DNA of 64,000 bases from Adenanthera pavonina (taxonomy: Eukaryota; Streptophyta; Magnoliopsida; Fabales; Fabaceae). A model generated the notes under the pieces. That model saw only the letters and a list, made by a program, of their open reading frames with translations, had not been told where the DNA came from and made no database searches. The translations under genes were made by a program, and so were the position numbers. The stretch is taken from the NCBI GenBank assembly GCA_026686845.1, contig JAIVEN010000014.1:31518001-31582000 (forward strand). The letters are read 5' to 3'. This document shows, piece by piece, positions 23,231 to 35,627 of the stretch (its first letter is position 1; each line of letters opens with the position of its first letter).

Positions 23231-24408
23231 TCGTGTAATATTTCCTGATCTCCCACAGTTATAACAAACAAAACATGGTCGATCACCATGACTCATCCTG
23301 TACTTTATGCATGAATTTAAGGCACTACCTGAACTATATTAAAATGGGCTGGAGTCTCTCTCTGCATATTCACTTTGACTAGATCTCCCCTAGTCAAAGC
23401 CTCCTCTATGGAATGATCCTTTGCCATACCGACCTCTGTTGGACTGATCCCAGCCAAACCTACCTCTTCCTCACCATGGTGGCCTCTATTATGGTGACCT
23501 CTTCCTTCACTAGAACCTGTCCTACCACCGCTACTGCCACTTCTAGATCCACTTCCTTTATTGATTCCTCTTGTAGGTCCTAGGTGAGAAAAGACCCTAA
23601 TCATCAAATTCCTTCTATCCTATTTAGTCTCCTTCATCCTCCTAGATAGGACACATATCTTCACACACAAGTCCTCAAAAGACAAAAACTCAACCATTGA
23701 TAGCCTCTCCTTAATCTCTGGATGGGCTCCCTCAAACAATCTTTGAGCCATCTACCTATCATCGGGGTAATTGTTCAGATAAGTAGAATACTTAGCCAAA
23801 TCTAGGAATTGGTCAATGTAATCATCCGTTGACAAATTTCCTTGCTGAAAAGCTAAGAACTCGGCCTCCTTGGGCATCATTCAAGCCTGAGGGATGTAGT
23901 ATGCAAAAAACCGTTCCTTAAACTGTTCCTAAGTCAATAGAGCATTCATCGCTTCAACACTTAGGAGAATACTCCTCCACCAACGCTTAGCCTTCTTTTC
24001 AAGCTTGAATATAGCTAGTGGCACCTTTTGCTTAGAGGTGCAATCCATTACACTGAAGATGTTCTCTAATTGTTCTATCCAATCCTTAGCCTGTGCAACA
24101 TCCATGGTACCTTCAAAAGCTGGGGGATTAAACTTTCAAAAGTCCTTCAATTGTGAAGAGATACCCTTTCTTTCAACTCTTCGGGCTTTCTCAAGCTCCA
24201 CCACATTCTTATTTTCATCCTCACCTATATTCAAGTCCACATACATGCCAGCCTCTTCATTGACATCATCCTATTCTTGCCGATTCAACTGCTCTTGTAA
24301 TCTGTTCAACATCTCCCACTGAGTATTTACTTAATTACTGAGACCTGTCTACATCTCATGCATCTGCCTCATTAGATTATTGTTACTCTGCCTTCCTTTG
24401 TGAGACAT
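23231..24408 (-). pseudogene. Gypsy gag
   Basis: The likely start is the ATG at 24408 (minus), the first Met of a gag-like frame MSHKGRQSNNNLM. The capsid region follows with KFNPPAFEGTMDVAQAKDWI, KLEKKAKRWWRSI, EQFKERFF and the stretch ending LFEGAHPEIKERL. A G/R/S-rich segment (23317-23607) precedes a decayed CCHC knuckle, CYNCGRSGNITRVF, in which the expected His is Asn and the last Cys is Phe. Several stops break the frame. Confidence 0.85.
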
Positions 24409-24537
24409 TCTTCCTACACAGAAGCAACAACACATTCAATTACATGGTTTTGGCTAGTATTGTAGTGTGAATATAGACTATGTATTTAAAGTTATTCTAA
24501 GTATTACTCCAAGTAGAAACAATGGCCTAAAACCATT

Positions 24538-24552
24538 GCTCTGATACAAAAA
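24538..24552 (-). promoter_or_regulatory. Gypsy primer binding site
   Basis: Read on the minus strand, TTTTTGTATCAGAGC lies directly after the 5' LTR. It matches the initiator Met-tRNA PBS TGGTATCAGAGC with one G-to-T change. Confidence 0.85.
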
Positions 24553-27026
24553 TGTAATACCTTATTCCCAAACACCTACTAGGCAAACCAGAAACTTTAG
24601 AAACCAACCAAACACAACCCAAACATCTCACAAAAACTTCCCAAAACTTCAGAGTTACGGAAGAATGCCCAAAAGACACCAAAAGCTGGGTTGGGGCCAC
24701 ATCCACTCCAGTACTGCCATGGCTCCGTCTCCTCCCAAAAACTCTAGCCTACTGTCTTTCTATACCAGCAAATTTCAAACTCCGAGGCAAGCTTCCGACA
24801 CATAACTTTATGCTCCGACCTCTGATTGACTTCATTATAACTCCTATAAGTCAATCTAGTCTCAATCTATCCATAGACACTAATTTCACCTCAATCTATC
24901 TCTGTATGGAGATTTTGGATGCCTAACACCGCTTTGACCACTTTTTTACCAAGACTCATAACTTACAACTCCATTTGCCACCAAATGCAACCTAACCATT
25001 TTGGACTACTTACACAGGTCCTAAACCACTTAAACAACTTGTCTAAAATGGTTTCACCTCAAAGGAACCACTCCTCTGAGATTTGACCCCCTTGAATCCC
25101 ACAGGACAAAACAGGCTATAGGGCCTAAAACACACCATCAAGGCCTAATTCACTAACTTTGGGCTCACAAACACTATCATTCTAACACCCCAACATCCAA
25201 ACCATACATCCACCACTATATAACACAATACTACATTCATGCCATATCAACAACATTAATATAATTACAACCATCCGGAATCTCGCATCCATTATAATTA
25301 TACTATCTTACTTAGCACAAAGTACACGTCCAATTAAACATATACTACATAGACTATTCCTATGTCAGGTATGCTACTCCCTAGCCTTCCTCAGACTAGT
25401 GCTAGAACCTTCACCTAAAAATGTTAGTTCATGGAAAGGGGTGTGAGGCAGAGTCTCAATAACCAGGAACAACCACACACAATATATATACTAATCCATA
25501 CAATCATGTACATGGTGCAATGTAAGGCTAATAAATGGTATGCATGTTCTCCCTCATACACGGCTAGAACCATGAGTTGTTGTCATTATAAGACATTTCA
25601 ATAGATGATTCCCTTATAACAGTCAGTGAAGACTGATTCTAGAATATTATTAAGCTAACCTTACCCTAATGCAATCCGGCCAATGGTTACACTGGAGCTC
25701 AGACCATGGCTCTCCTTCACCTGGACCACCTCAAATTAGTAGTGATTTAGGGAAGGTACATCCCCAAATCCACTGCCACTTGGCTCTCCCAAGGAGACAA
25801 TTTAGTGATAGGGATGTTTCATCATATCATATTATCCTTAATCACTTGGCTTTCCCATGGAGAGGATTTAGCGACAGTGATCTTTATCATATCATCATAA
25901 ACCTTTCACTATACATTCATATGGTGATGATGTCAATGTCATGCTAATATGCCTTTACACATATATATATCATCATCATCACAAGCATCATATTGACATG
26001 CTAGCATACAATGGTATGGGGATGCTACACATCATACATGCACAACATATACAATCATCACATATCAACTAGCTGTGTGCACACCACGATATATAGAAAA
26101 TTGTACACATACACAATCAATACCGTGGTATAAAAAGGAACATGCATATATACATATATACACTATCATATCTCACTACAATATAACCATTCATACAATA
26201 CAAACACTCGGTTATCTCAATTGTCGCTACCATGCTCACACGATTTCTACAAGCTTTCTTGAACGCTAATCCCACGACTTGACTTCACTGAGTAACCAAA
26301 CAACCTTTACATTACCATAAAATCCTTATTTAACATATAGTCCAAATATCCAAATTCCATAATTCAACCAATTAGGCCTAACCTAAGGTTCCAACACCAC
26401 TTTCATGAATCATGAAGCTCTTAGGGACCATTCAAACACTAATCAATCCTATACATTTTGGATTCATCATCCTCTCAACCAAGAACAACCCAGGGTTAAG
26501 CTCAAATCATATGTAATCCCTTCAAAACTTTCACCTAAGCAACAAGAACACCAAATCACACTCCATTAGCCTCCTTTCATCCATTTTAATCGATGGGATT
26601 CGGCTAAAACCAAAAATCCCAACTTATACCCAAAATATCCCAAGTTTAGACTGAAGAAAATGGAGACGGAGTAAAGATCACTTACCAATGAAGATCCAAG
26701 CTCTTGGATGCCCAAAAACACTCCCAATGGTCAGAAAACTCGAACCCTAGCACTACTCCCTCAGTTCTCCTTCATTTTTTTTCCATTTGTTCATCCGAAA
26801 TGATTCTAATTTTAGCAAAAATCCTGGCTCTCGTCGCGGCTCCAAATAAGCTCACTGTGGCACCACCAGTTTCAGCCAGAAAATGCCACTAGAACTTGCT
26901 CTCACTGCAGTGATATGCAAGGCCACCGTGGCATAAAGCTCTTTTTCCTCCACATTGAACCTTCCTATGTAATGTTTCCTCTGGTTTTGCACACAATGCC
27001 AATACAATTGTCATGAGGTTGTTACA
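24553..27026 (-). repeat. Gypsy 5' LTR
   Basis: A 2474 bp LTR. On the plus strand it starts TGTAATACC and ends GGTTGTTACA, followed by ATTAA. It is the partner of 12594-15073. It carries the family inverted repeat at 26079-26132, here partly eroded. The promoter of the minus-strand element should lie in this copy. Confidence 0.92.
26080..26132. repeat. LTR family inverted repeat, copy D (eroded)
   Basis: Arms CACACCACGATAT and ATACCGTGGTATA; three positions no longer match. Confidence 0.65.
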
Positions 27027-27031
27027 ATTAA

Positions 27032-27525
27032 TCACATTTCTTCCATTTTAATCAGTGGATTTTAGCCAAAATCAAAAACCCCAACATATATCCTAAAAAC
27101 CTAACTCAAAGCTAAAGAAAAATAGAGAGGGAGGAGTAGAGATCACTTACCAATAAGTATCCAAGCTTTTATAGTTCGAAAAACACCTCCAAGATCAGAT
27201 TACATGAAAAACTAGCTTCTTTCTCCCTTCGTTGCTTCTTCGCTGGTCCAACTGAAATGTTTTTGGTTAATACAAAATTTTCCACTCTCGCCGTGGCGCC
27301 AATAACCTCACCGTGGCTCCAGTGTTCTCGGTCCAAATATTTTTTAGGTTGTCACACGTGTCTCCCCGTGGCAGCCCTGTATCTCACTATGGTGTGGCCC
27401 CCTTCTTTATCTCAAATATTCAATTCGTCCCATTTTGATACTTCCTCTAATCCTACACACATTATCAGGGTTACTTCATGTTAGCTTGGGACTATGTTCA
27501 GGGCAATCTAATGAAGGATGTTACA
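27032..27525 (-). repeat. Old gypsy-family LTR, right half
   Basis: This continues the LTR interrupted at 12593 and reads into the family's outer terminus GGATGTTACA at 27525. It aligns with 26560-27026 and 1010-1493, sharing the GGATTT-GCCAAAA and ACTTACCAAT segments. It shows that the gypsy element landed in an older LTR of its own family. Confidence 0.8.
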
Positions 27526-28351
27526 TCGCACGGGTACATTGCTTGCTTGAATAGTATAACAGTCTCATTTAGATTTCAAGCCTTGAATTGCATAATGAGT
27601 GATGGAGTTTTGAAGATGATATAGATGAATAAGCTTTATTTGCATGCAAAAACACAAAAAATTATTTAAAAAATGAAAAGATAAATGAAAATACAAATGA
27701 GCTGAAATAAAATTATAAGTTGACGTATGAAGTACTGCTAGGGAGCTAATGAATAAGCTTCATTTGATTACCAAAACACAAACAAAAAATTATTTAAAAA
27801 GTTTAAAAAGAGAAATAAAAATATAGAGATGAGCTGAAATAAAATTATACGTTGGCATAAGTACCTCCAGAAAGTTTCAAATACAGAAAGCAAATAGGAT
27901 TTTAGTATTGCAAACAAATATAAGGCATATTAAACCATTAAATAAAATGATGAAGAATAACAGAGAAAAAGAAAAGACGAATGAAGTCACCAATAAAGAA
28001 GAAGGCAATGACTAAAAAATTATACAATATAGGATGTTCTCACTGTTGTATTTTCTTGGTTCCTGAAAGATTCTGAACATGATAGTTTCCATTTGATGGC
28101 ATCTTAAACTGGGCATAGAATACAGATTGAAACTGATTTGAAAATATCATGAGCTACATTGAGTATTTGTAGAGATATAAGTGAAATATTATTAAATAAA
28201 AATGTTAAAGCGATTATGATATTTTTATTTTTTAATTTCCAAATTAAGATTATAAGGAGTAACAACCGGAAATTAAATTTAAAGAATTAAAAAAGTATTT
28301 TTTTATTTTTCTCATTTAATTTTATGTAGAAATTGTGCCAATATTAACGTT
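27526..28351. other. Non-element spacer with a 124 bp tandem duplication
   Basis: About 830 bp between two TE complexes, without a coding region. A unit beginning ATGAATAAGCTT occurs at 27625 and again at 27749, giving two imperfect tandem copies of about 124 bp. Both contain an AAAACACAAA-AAATTATTTAAAAA stretch and GAGCTGAAATAAAATTATA. Confidence 0.6.
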
Positions 28352-29277
28352 TTTACTGTAACAACCATCATTAGACTACCCTGAACTTAGTCTCGAGCTA
28401 ACAAGAAGTATATTTGATGAAGTATGCATGACCAGAGGAAGGATCTAAATGGGACAAATTCAATATTTAAGACAAAGAAGGGTCACGCCATAATGAGGTG
28501 TAGGGCCGCCGTGACAAGACACCTGTAGTGACTTGAAAAATATTAGGATTGAGCACTTGTGCCACGGTGAACTTACTGGCACTACGACTAGAGTCACAAA
28601 ATCTGTTTATATCGGATGAGAATCAATTGAACAGAAAAAGGAAAAATGGAGGGAGAACGAGGGAAGCTCTTCTAGGGCTTTAGTTATCCAGCCTTTAGAG
28701 GTGATTTTGTGGACCAAGGAAGCTTGATTAATTGTTGGTAAGTGAATCTTGCTTCCACTCCTCTCATTTCCTTTCAATTTCAGGTTGAAATCCGTGGGAG
28801 TATGTGGGATCTTAGTTGGGTTGCATTTATCTTAGTTGGGTTGCATTTTCCACTAATTAAAATACTTGATTTGGTATTCTATAAGTGTTAGACAGTTTTG
28901 GTTATGAGTTTTGGTTAGATTGTGATGAGTTTGAGTAAAGCTCTAAGTTGAAATTTGGGAAGAGAAGTGGAAATCTGAAGTTGCATGTGGTAGTGCGTGT
29001 TTGAATGGCTAGTTAGGGTTCATTGGTATGTGTGTGTATTGTTAGAACTCTGGGTTAAGTTTGAAAGGCTAGATTGTGGATTTTAGTGTTATGGGAGTTA
29101 TGTTAATTAAAGGTATTATGATGATGTAGTGGTTGATTGGCTAATTGGAGGTACATAGTTCGTGATGGGTGCTCTGGAGGCTTGCCTAAGCCGCTGTGTG
29201 CGTGGCGTCAGCATTGGCAACTTGAGATAAATTGGTGTTTGTATTGTGTGTATTATATGGTATTACATGTTTCCGTT

Positions 29278-29330
29278 CATACCATGATATTGTTATGTGT
29301 GTTGATGGTTTTTCTATATATCGTGGTATG
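29278..29330. repeat. LTR family inverted repeat, copy E
   Basis: Arms CATACCATGATAT (29278-29290) and ATATCGTGGTATG (29318-29330); a single difference, which would be a G-U pair in RNA. Confidence 0.8.
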
Positions 29331-29400
29331 CACATAGCTATACATTAGATTACATGGAGAAGATTATGATGATAATTATATATGATGATGATGTGACAAT

Positions 29401-32400
29401 TGTAATATCCCTACTTTTATGAGATGTTATAAAATAAATAAAAGATGAGAAATAAAATGAGATAAAAAGATTATATACTCAAACTTTACAAGAAATTAAT
29501 CTTTCATCTAATTTTTAGAAGTTATATTTTATCCTTAATTAGAATTAATTTCCAACAAGGTTCTTAAAAGAAAATAATTCCAGAACTTACCCAGAAAAAT
29601 ATGTAATATACCACTTGAATGAAAGCCCGTCTCGTGCTGATCACAATGGTATAAGTATTGCATAGCCGGAAAGTTTAAATTGAGAGATAGACCAATTTGA
29701 AAGTTAATGTGAATAGTAAAACAAAAATAATAAAAAAAATTAGTCTTTGGGTGAAATTACAAGGAAGTACCCAGAAGAATGAATAATTACTTTTTGACTC
29801 AATTTAGGGGTAAATGGTCATTTCCTAAATTAGAAATAAAATGTAAATATTGCATTTAAGTCCCAAGGAAAAAATGTTCATATCATAAGATGTATAAAAA
29901 ATTTACAAAAACAAGTTTGCATTAAATAAATTAAAAAGGTCAATTATTTTAGTTGGAAGAAAAAAGGAGAAAATGATGATTTTACCCTGGGAAAGGGGCT
30001 GTGGACGTAGGTGAGATGTAGAAAAGTTTATGAATTTTGAGAAAAATTATACGTAAAAACTCGAAAATTTTAAAATTTATAAATTTATCTCGAGTCTAGA
30101 GCATTTTTGTAAATATGAAAAATTATAATCAAAATGAAGCTCTCGATGAGTTAAGCCCAATGGAATATAATATAAAATTTATTAAGATTAAAATAACATT
30201 TATTGAGTAATTAGGGTTTAATATTAATATTTTACTCGATAAAAGTCAGTTTAGATTACAGAAAAAGGCAGTACTGATTCAAGAACAATGATTAGGCCTT
30301 GCTTAAATATATTTCGGATCAAAATAATAATTTTGGACCAAAAATAATTTTGTTGGATAATCCTGTACCAATTTAATGACAATTTTGGCAAAAATACTCA
30401 ATCGGTATGGGTAAATTTAATCGATAAAGGGTATTTTGATCCATAAAATTTATTGAAGTAATTTTTGGCCAAAAAGAGGGTGAAACATGTCTGATTTGCT
30501 GAATGGGACATGAAGGAAATTTTTGGAAAATATTTTACTAAAAAGTAACCAAAGGTTAAAGTAATTAACAATGATTTAATTTTTATTTGTTCTCTTTCCT
30601 TAAATCACCGTGGTCAGCTATTAATTCATCATCTTCAGCACCTAAACATGTTTGGACCAGCAGCATGAGGAGAAGGAGAACACGAGAAAACAAAAGGGAA
30701 AAAGGAGAAGACTAAGAGTAAGTTTGGTTCTCAAACTTTCAAGGTAATACTGTATGATCATTCTCTTGTGTTCTCTTGTGTTTAGAAGAGTTTTTATGGA
30801 TTATTTTCCCTCTATTTACCTCTGAAATTTTCTCTTAGAGATAGAAAGTTGAGCCATCAAGAATCCAATCCTTAGAAAAGCTTAGAAAGAACCCAGAATG
30901 CATGAATATGTGATTAGTTTGCAAAATCCACAGAGTAAATATTTTCCTACTATTTTTTGAAAATTTCTACCTACTTAGGGTTCAATATAGGAAGGTAATT
31001 TCATGATTTTGACCCAAAAAATGGATTCTTTGGGTCCAAATTATATAAGAACAATGATGTTGTACAAAGGAAAATAAAGGAAAAACAAATTGGAATTTTT
31101 AGTTCAAGTATGTCACTTTGTGAATGAGCTTAATGAATCAGTGGCTCATGGTGTTATTTCATGATTCTATAGGGTTCCAAGAAGTGTTTTAAGATCAATG
31201 GAAGTGTCCACAAAGTTTAGAGATCATTAGAAAGCAAGAAGGTAGTTATTTTCCTTATTATGATTAATGTTGTCATACTTTGTTTTCATGATAATACGAC
31301 TATGCCATATAGTTGTTTGAATGCTTTGTGATGTATTTTCATTGTTGGCTGAATGTTTGAAGGGTTTTATGACCTAGGATGTCCATTTTACAAAGTGTTA
31401 CTATGCCAAAATTTGTATGGAATTGTATGGCATAATATGAAGTTATGATTTTCATTGATGATTTTATGAAATGATATGATGATGTGAATGCATGATTGGA
31501 TATAACTATTGAGATTCTTTGGATATCGCCCTTCCAAATGATCATCATAACTAGGCCCAAGCTATGGTAAGAAGGGGTCAAGAGTGCCAAGGAGAAAGAA
31601 GAAAGAGGATGAAGCATAATGTTGTTTTCAAGTTATGATCTAGTTGTTTGAAATGATATGTAAAGTTATGAGCATGTTACTAAATCTGTATTTCTATGTT
31701 ATTATGATCATTAAAGCATTATGAAATGTTATGTATGAATTTAATACAATGAATGATGATGTATTATGTCTATCAAGCTTACTTTGTTATGTTATGATTG
31801 GAAATGCTCAAGTAGAACACTTTGAGGATAACTAAGGTACTGTTCATATGAAACAGAGTATAATGCATGAGTATTATGTATACTCAAAAAGTAGATAGAA
31901 TGAGCTTTCTATAGAATAAAAGAACACCTAAATTGGATAAGTGTACAATTTATGGTGAATTTTCAAAGTTAGGGTTCAGAACAGGATGGTGTAGAGAAAA
32001 ACTGTAACTTTTGCCATGAACATTGGAAATTTCAAAATGCAATAGAAAATCTTTCAAAGCTCCAAAAATTCAATGGTTTGAATTTATGGAAACCTCTAAG
32101 TCTTAGGAAATGAATGAGATAGGTTTGATAGTATTTGGAGCTATAAAGGAGTTATGTAATTTCTCCTAAAACTATTATAGTAGAAGTAGTGTTTTGACCC
32201 TTAATGATTTAAGTCAATTACATGGCATGTACAAAGTGAATAAATGTACAAGAAAAATATATCTAGAAAGAAGACATACAAGGCTTTTTTTTGACATAGA
32301 TAATGCATGATTTGGCTAAGGATATCATGAGATATGAATTTTTAAAAATAAGGCTAAAACCTGGGTAGTTTCAAAATGACCAAATGTACAGTAAATATTT

Positions 32401-32690
32401 GAGAAATAAATTGTATGAACTGGTAAAGAGAATGCTTTGTTTAATATTTTTTCCATGTAGAAAATCTTTTAGCTATTTTTATAGACTTGAATTACTTTGA
32501 GATGATTTTTTAGAATTATTTACAAATTTTCAAATTTCATCACGTAAGATGGAAAATGCACAATGAACAGTACCCAAAATAAAGAAAAATTTGTTTTGAT
32601 ATTTTTATGCAATCAAGTCTCTAATCATGCAATAATGGATATAATTGGAGTCTAATATAGGGGAAATGGACTTAAGTATATGGTGTTACA
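29401..32690 (+). mobile_element. Solo LTR, about 3.3 kb
   Basis: It starts TGTAATATCCC and ends GGTGTTACA, flanked by ACAAT at 29396-29400 and 32691-32695. It is the same family as 16263-19183, recognisable from shared segments around 30140-30170 and 31600-31640. It holds no PBS, PPT or coding domain, so it is a solo LTR produced by LTR-LTR recombination. The family's internal region is not seen in this window. Confidence 0.88.
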
Positions 32691-34130
32691 ACAATACATG
32701 AGTTCATTACAAGATTTTGAGAAGCATGATGATGATGATTATATGATGATATGACATGATATGATGATATATAATAGGGGTGAAATAAGGAAGGGATCCC
32801 TATTGCTAAATCATCTCCCATGACCAGGAGAGAAAGGCAGTAGTGGACTATACCTTCCCTAAAATCACCACCAATTGCCGGTGGTCAAGGGGAAGGAGAA
32901 CCACAGTCTAAGCATTAGAGTTACCTTTGGCTAGGTACACTAGTGTGAGGTGAGCTTGATGATGTCCCATAATTAGTCTTCACCGATTGTTGGAAGGGAG
33001 TCACCTATATGAAATGTCCTGTTATGACAATAGCTCATGGTTCTAGCTGTGTTCATGGGAGACATGAATTCCATTCCATTTTGCTTTCATAAGCACTATT
33101 GTATGAGATATATTTATTGCTTGTGGTTGCCCCTAGTTATTGAGACATTATCTCACACCCCCCTCGATGACTAACCTTTCAAGTGAAGACTGTGTTGCTA
33201 GTTCGGGAAAGACCATGAAGTCATAGGCCTTTCTGTGTTTCGGGAATTTCAAACATAATTGGTACTTTGTAACTTAGTTTATGTAATATTGTGCCAAATA
33301 GATTGTAATGGTTGGTTGTCTGTATGTGTATCCTGGGGGCATAGAGATGTGTGTGGTTATGTATGTGTAGGTAAAGTGATGATATTGCATAGAGAATGTT
33401 AAGGGATGATAAGTGGTGTAGTTATAGGTGTATGCTAAGTTTGTGGTTGATAGGCATGCAACATAGTATGACTGTAGACCCCGATATGGTCATTATGGTT
33501 GGAGTGTGTGTTTGTGAGTCAAAATGGTCATATGTGAGAGCCCAAACGTGGTTTAGGACCTTGTATGTGTGTTTTGGACATACAGCCTATTGTGTGGTTA
33601 TGGGGTTCAAGGGAGTCAATTCTCAAAGGAGAGGTTTTCCTAAGGTAAAACCTCCTAAGACAAGTTGGTTGAGCCAAATGGGACTTGTGTGGATAGTCAA
33701 TAATGGTCAAAGTGCCTTTGGTGGCAAATGGAGATGGTAAGTTATGAGTTTTTGCCAAAAAGTACCCTAAATGGTGTTGGGGATCTAGAATCTTCGTTTG
33801 GAGTTGGATTTGAGTTAAATTAGTGTCCATAGTTAGATTAGGATTAGAGTGACCAATAGGAGTTAGAATTAGGTTAATCAGAGATGAGAGTACCAAGTTA
33901 TGCACATTAGAAGTTCATAAAAAAATCATCAATTTGCTTATATGTTAACCAATGTTGGTGCCGCAGTGCCAAAAGGTTGGTTGTAGCGTCATGAACTGCT
34001 ACCTCATTAAGGCTGCGGTGCTACTGTAGCAGGCCATGGACCCAGCCTTTTTTGGCATTGTTGGTGTTTTCTATGTATTTAAGGTTAAGAGTAGTTGGTT
34101 TGGGGTGTTTGAAAGTATATTGTTACATTT

Positions 34131-34142
34131 TGGTATCAGAGC
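34131..34142 (+). promoter_or_regulatory. LARD primer binding site
   Basis: TGGTATCAGAGC, a perfect match to the usual initiator Met-tRNA PBS, lies 3 nt after the 5' LTR end. Its preservation in an element without pol fits trans-mobilisation. Confidence 0.92.
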
Positions 34143-35622
34143 AATGGTTCAGGCCATTGTTTCTGCTTGTGATAATACTTGGCACATTTTGAGTTACATA
34201 AGCTTATACATTCCCATTACAATACTAGTCTAGAGTCATATAACTGAATATGTTACTACTAGTGCATAGAGAAAAAATGTGTCTTGCAGCGGTTAAGTGA
34301 AGCAATGGTGATCTCATAGGAGAGAAATGCAAAGGATAATGGCTGGATTGACTAACCAAGTTAGCAATCTGGGAGGAACACTTATTAAAATGCAAGAGCA
34401 ATCAAGCTAGCAAGGGTATGATGATGTGAATGAGGAAGCCGGCATGTATGTGAATTTAAATGCTAGAGTAGTTCAGTCAATAGGGGCAAGGTGATATGAA
34501 TGAGGAAGATGGCGTGTATGTGGACTTGAATGATGGATAAAAATGTGGATGTAATAAAGCTAGAGATCGTCCTAAAGGGGTTGGAAGAAGAGGTATCATT
34601 TTTCAATTGAAAGACTCTCAAAAGTTTAATCCACCAACTTTTGAGGGTAAAATGAATCATATGATAGCTAAAGAATGGGTGGATCGATCAGGAACTACAT
34701 TTGGTGCTATAGATTTCACCTCTGAATAAAAAGTGTAATTTGTAGTGCCCAAGTTGGAAAAAGAAAGCTGAACAGTGGAGAAGGCAAGTATTACTGAGTA
34801 CTGTGACTACGGAAGCTTACCTGGAAATCGAGGAGTAGTTATTTGTTGTGAAGCATACATCCTTGGACTACTAGTGTATGATGATTCATGTTCCTTCTAA
34901 GCAAGTGCAGGAGACTAGGTAGGAGAAGAGAAGTTCAATGATCCGTGCTTTTCCATCTGGCATCCCCAGGAGGAAACTAGCAAAGGAAATTGAATAACTC
35001 TAATTAGAAGAGATAAGGATAAGTTGTCAAGTAATAGGAAGTGATAGGCATTATAGGGATTAAATATAGAAGTGATAATAGAATCCTGAAGGTTGAAGGT
35101 TAAGGTATTTCAAAGTAGTGGAAGAATTGTGAGAGAATCTAATTCGTTAGGTTGGATACAAAGTTGGATATAGTAACGATGGAGAAAAGGGCTAACTAGC
35201 GATAGTTTGTAGTTGGAGTGAAGGATGTATGTCCTGGAGCTTAGATGGTGTCGGACTATAGAGGCCTTGGTAGTGATGTGACGTTGATTTCAGTGCTATC
35301 AAGAAAGACGGTGAAGAGCCGGTGATTGTCATACATAATGTCATGTTCATAGATTGTGAAGGAAATAATTAGATAATTTCTAAATGAAAAAGAAGTTTAA
35401 GTGGTACTGAAAGAGTATGGGATATGGTTAAGAGGTCACCAATGTCTTTTGGGCTGAACCCAAACTGGGAAAGAGACTTTTGTTCTTTTTCCTATTGATA
35501 AAAGTTTGGAAGGAGATGGAGTTGAACTCTGAGGTAGAAAGTCCACTTGGAAGTAAATATATCAATACATTTTTGTAATTTGGAGGATGGTCAGTAGGGG
35601 TTCAAACTAAGACTATTGTGAT
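34143..35622 (+). pseudogene. LARD left internal region with gag-like trace
   Basis: From the ATG at 34339 one frame reads MAGLTNQVSNLGGTLIKMQEQ, matching the coiled N-terminus of the gag at 24408 in style, then a stop. Repeated pieces NEEAGMYVNLN and NEEDGVYVDLN follow. At 34620-34690 KFNPPTFEGKMNHMIAKEWVDR corresponds to the capsid start of the gypsy gag. The rest (about 34700-35622) is not recognisable in any frame. The gag was therefore once shared with the autonomous element. Confidence 0.65.
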
Positions 35623-35627
35623 AGCCT

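Larger units (their letters stand above)
12594..27026 (-). mobile_element. Complete Ty3/gypsy retrotransposon (chromovirus-like, long LTRs), nested and degenerate
   Basis: Two LTRs of about 2.48 kb (12594-15073 and 24553-27026) begin TGTAA and end TTACA. The element is flanked by ATTAA at 12589-12593 and 27027-27031. On the minus strand, reading right to left, come 5' LTR, a Met-tRNA-type PBS (24538-24552), gag, protease, RT, RNase H, integrase, a chromodomain-like tail, PPT (15074-15090) and 3' LTR. This is the gypsy domain order. Two later insertions sit in the integrase region (16263-19183 and about 19519-21217); without them the element is about 9.8 kb. LTRs differ visibly (roughly 10% over stretches checked by eye, plus indels), so it is not recent. 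Confidence 0.92.
28357..34127 (+). repeat. LARD 5' LTR (interrupted)
   Basis: The parts 28357-29400 and 32696-34127 add up to about 2.48 kb, the normal family length, once the solo LTR and one ACAAT copy are removed. The family inverted repeat lies at 29278-29330. The ORF at 33396-33740 inside it corresponds to no known protein and is disrupted in other LTR copies. Confidence 0.88.

Noticed and set aside
33396..33905. Overlapping ORFs of 114 and 125 codons as genes
   Set aside because: They lie inside an LTR, match no family, and the corresponding region of the other LTR (51700-52000) does not keep them open.
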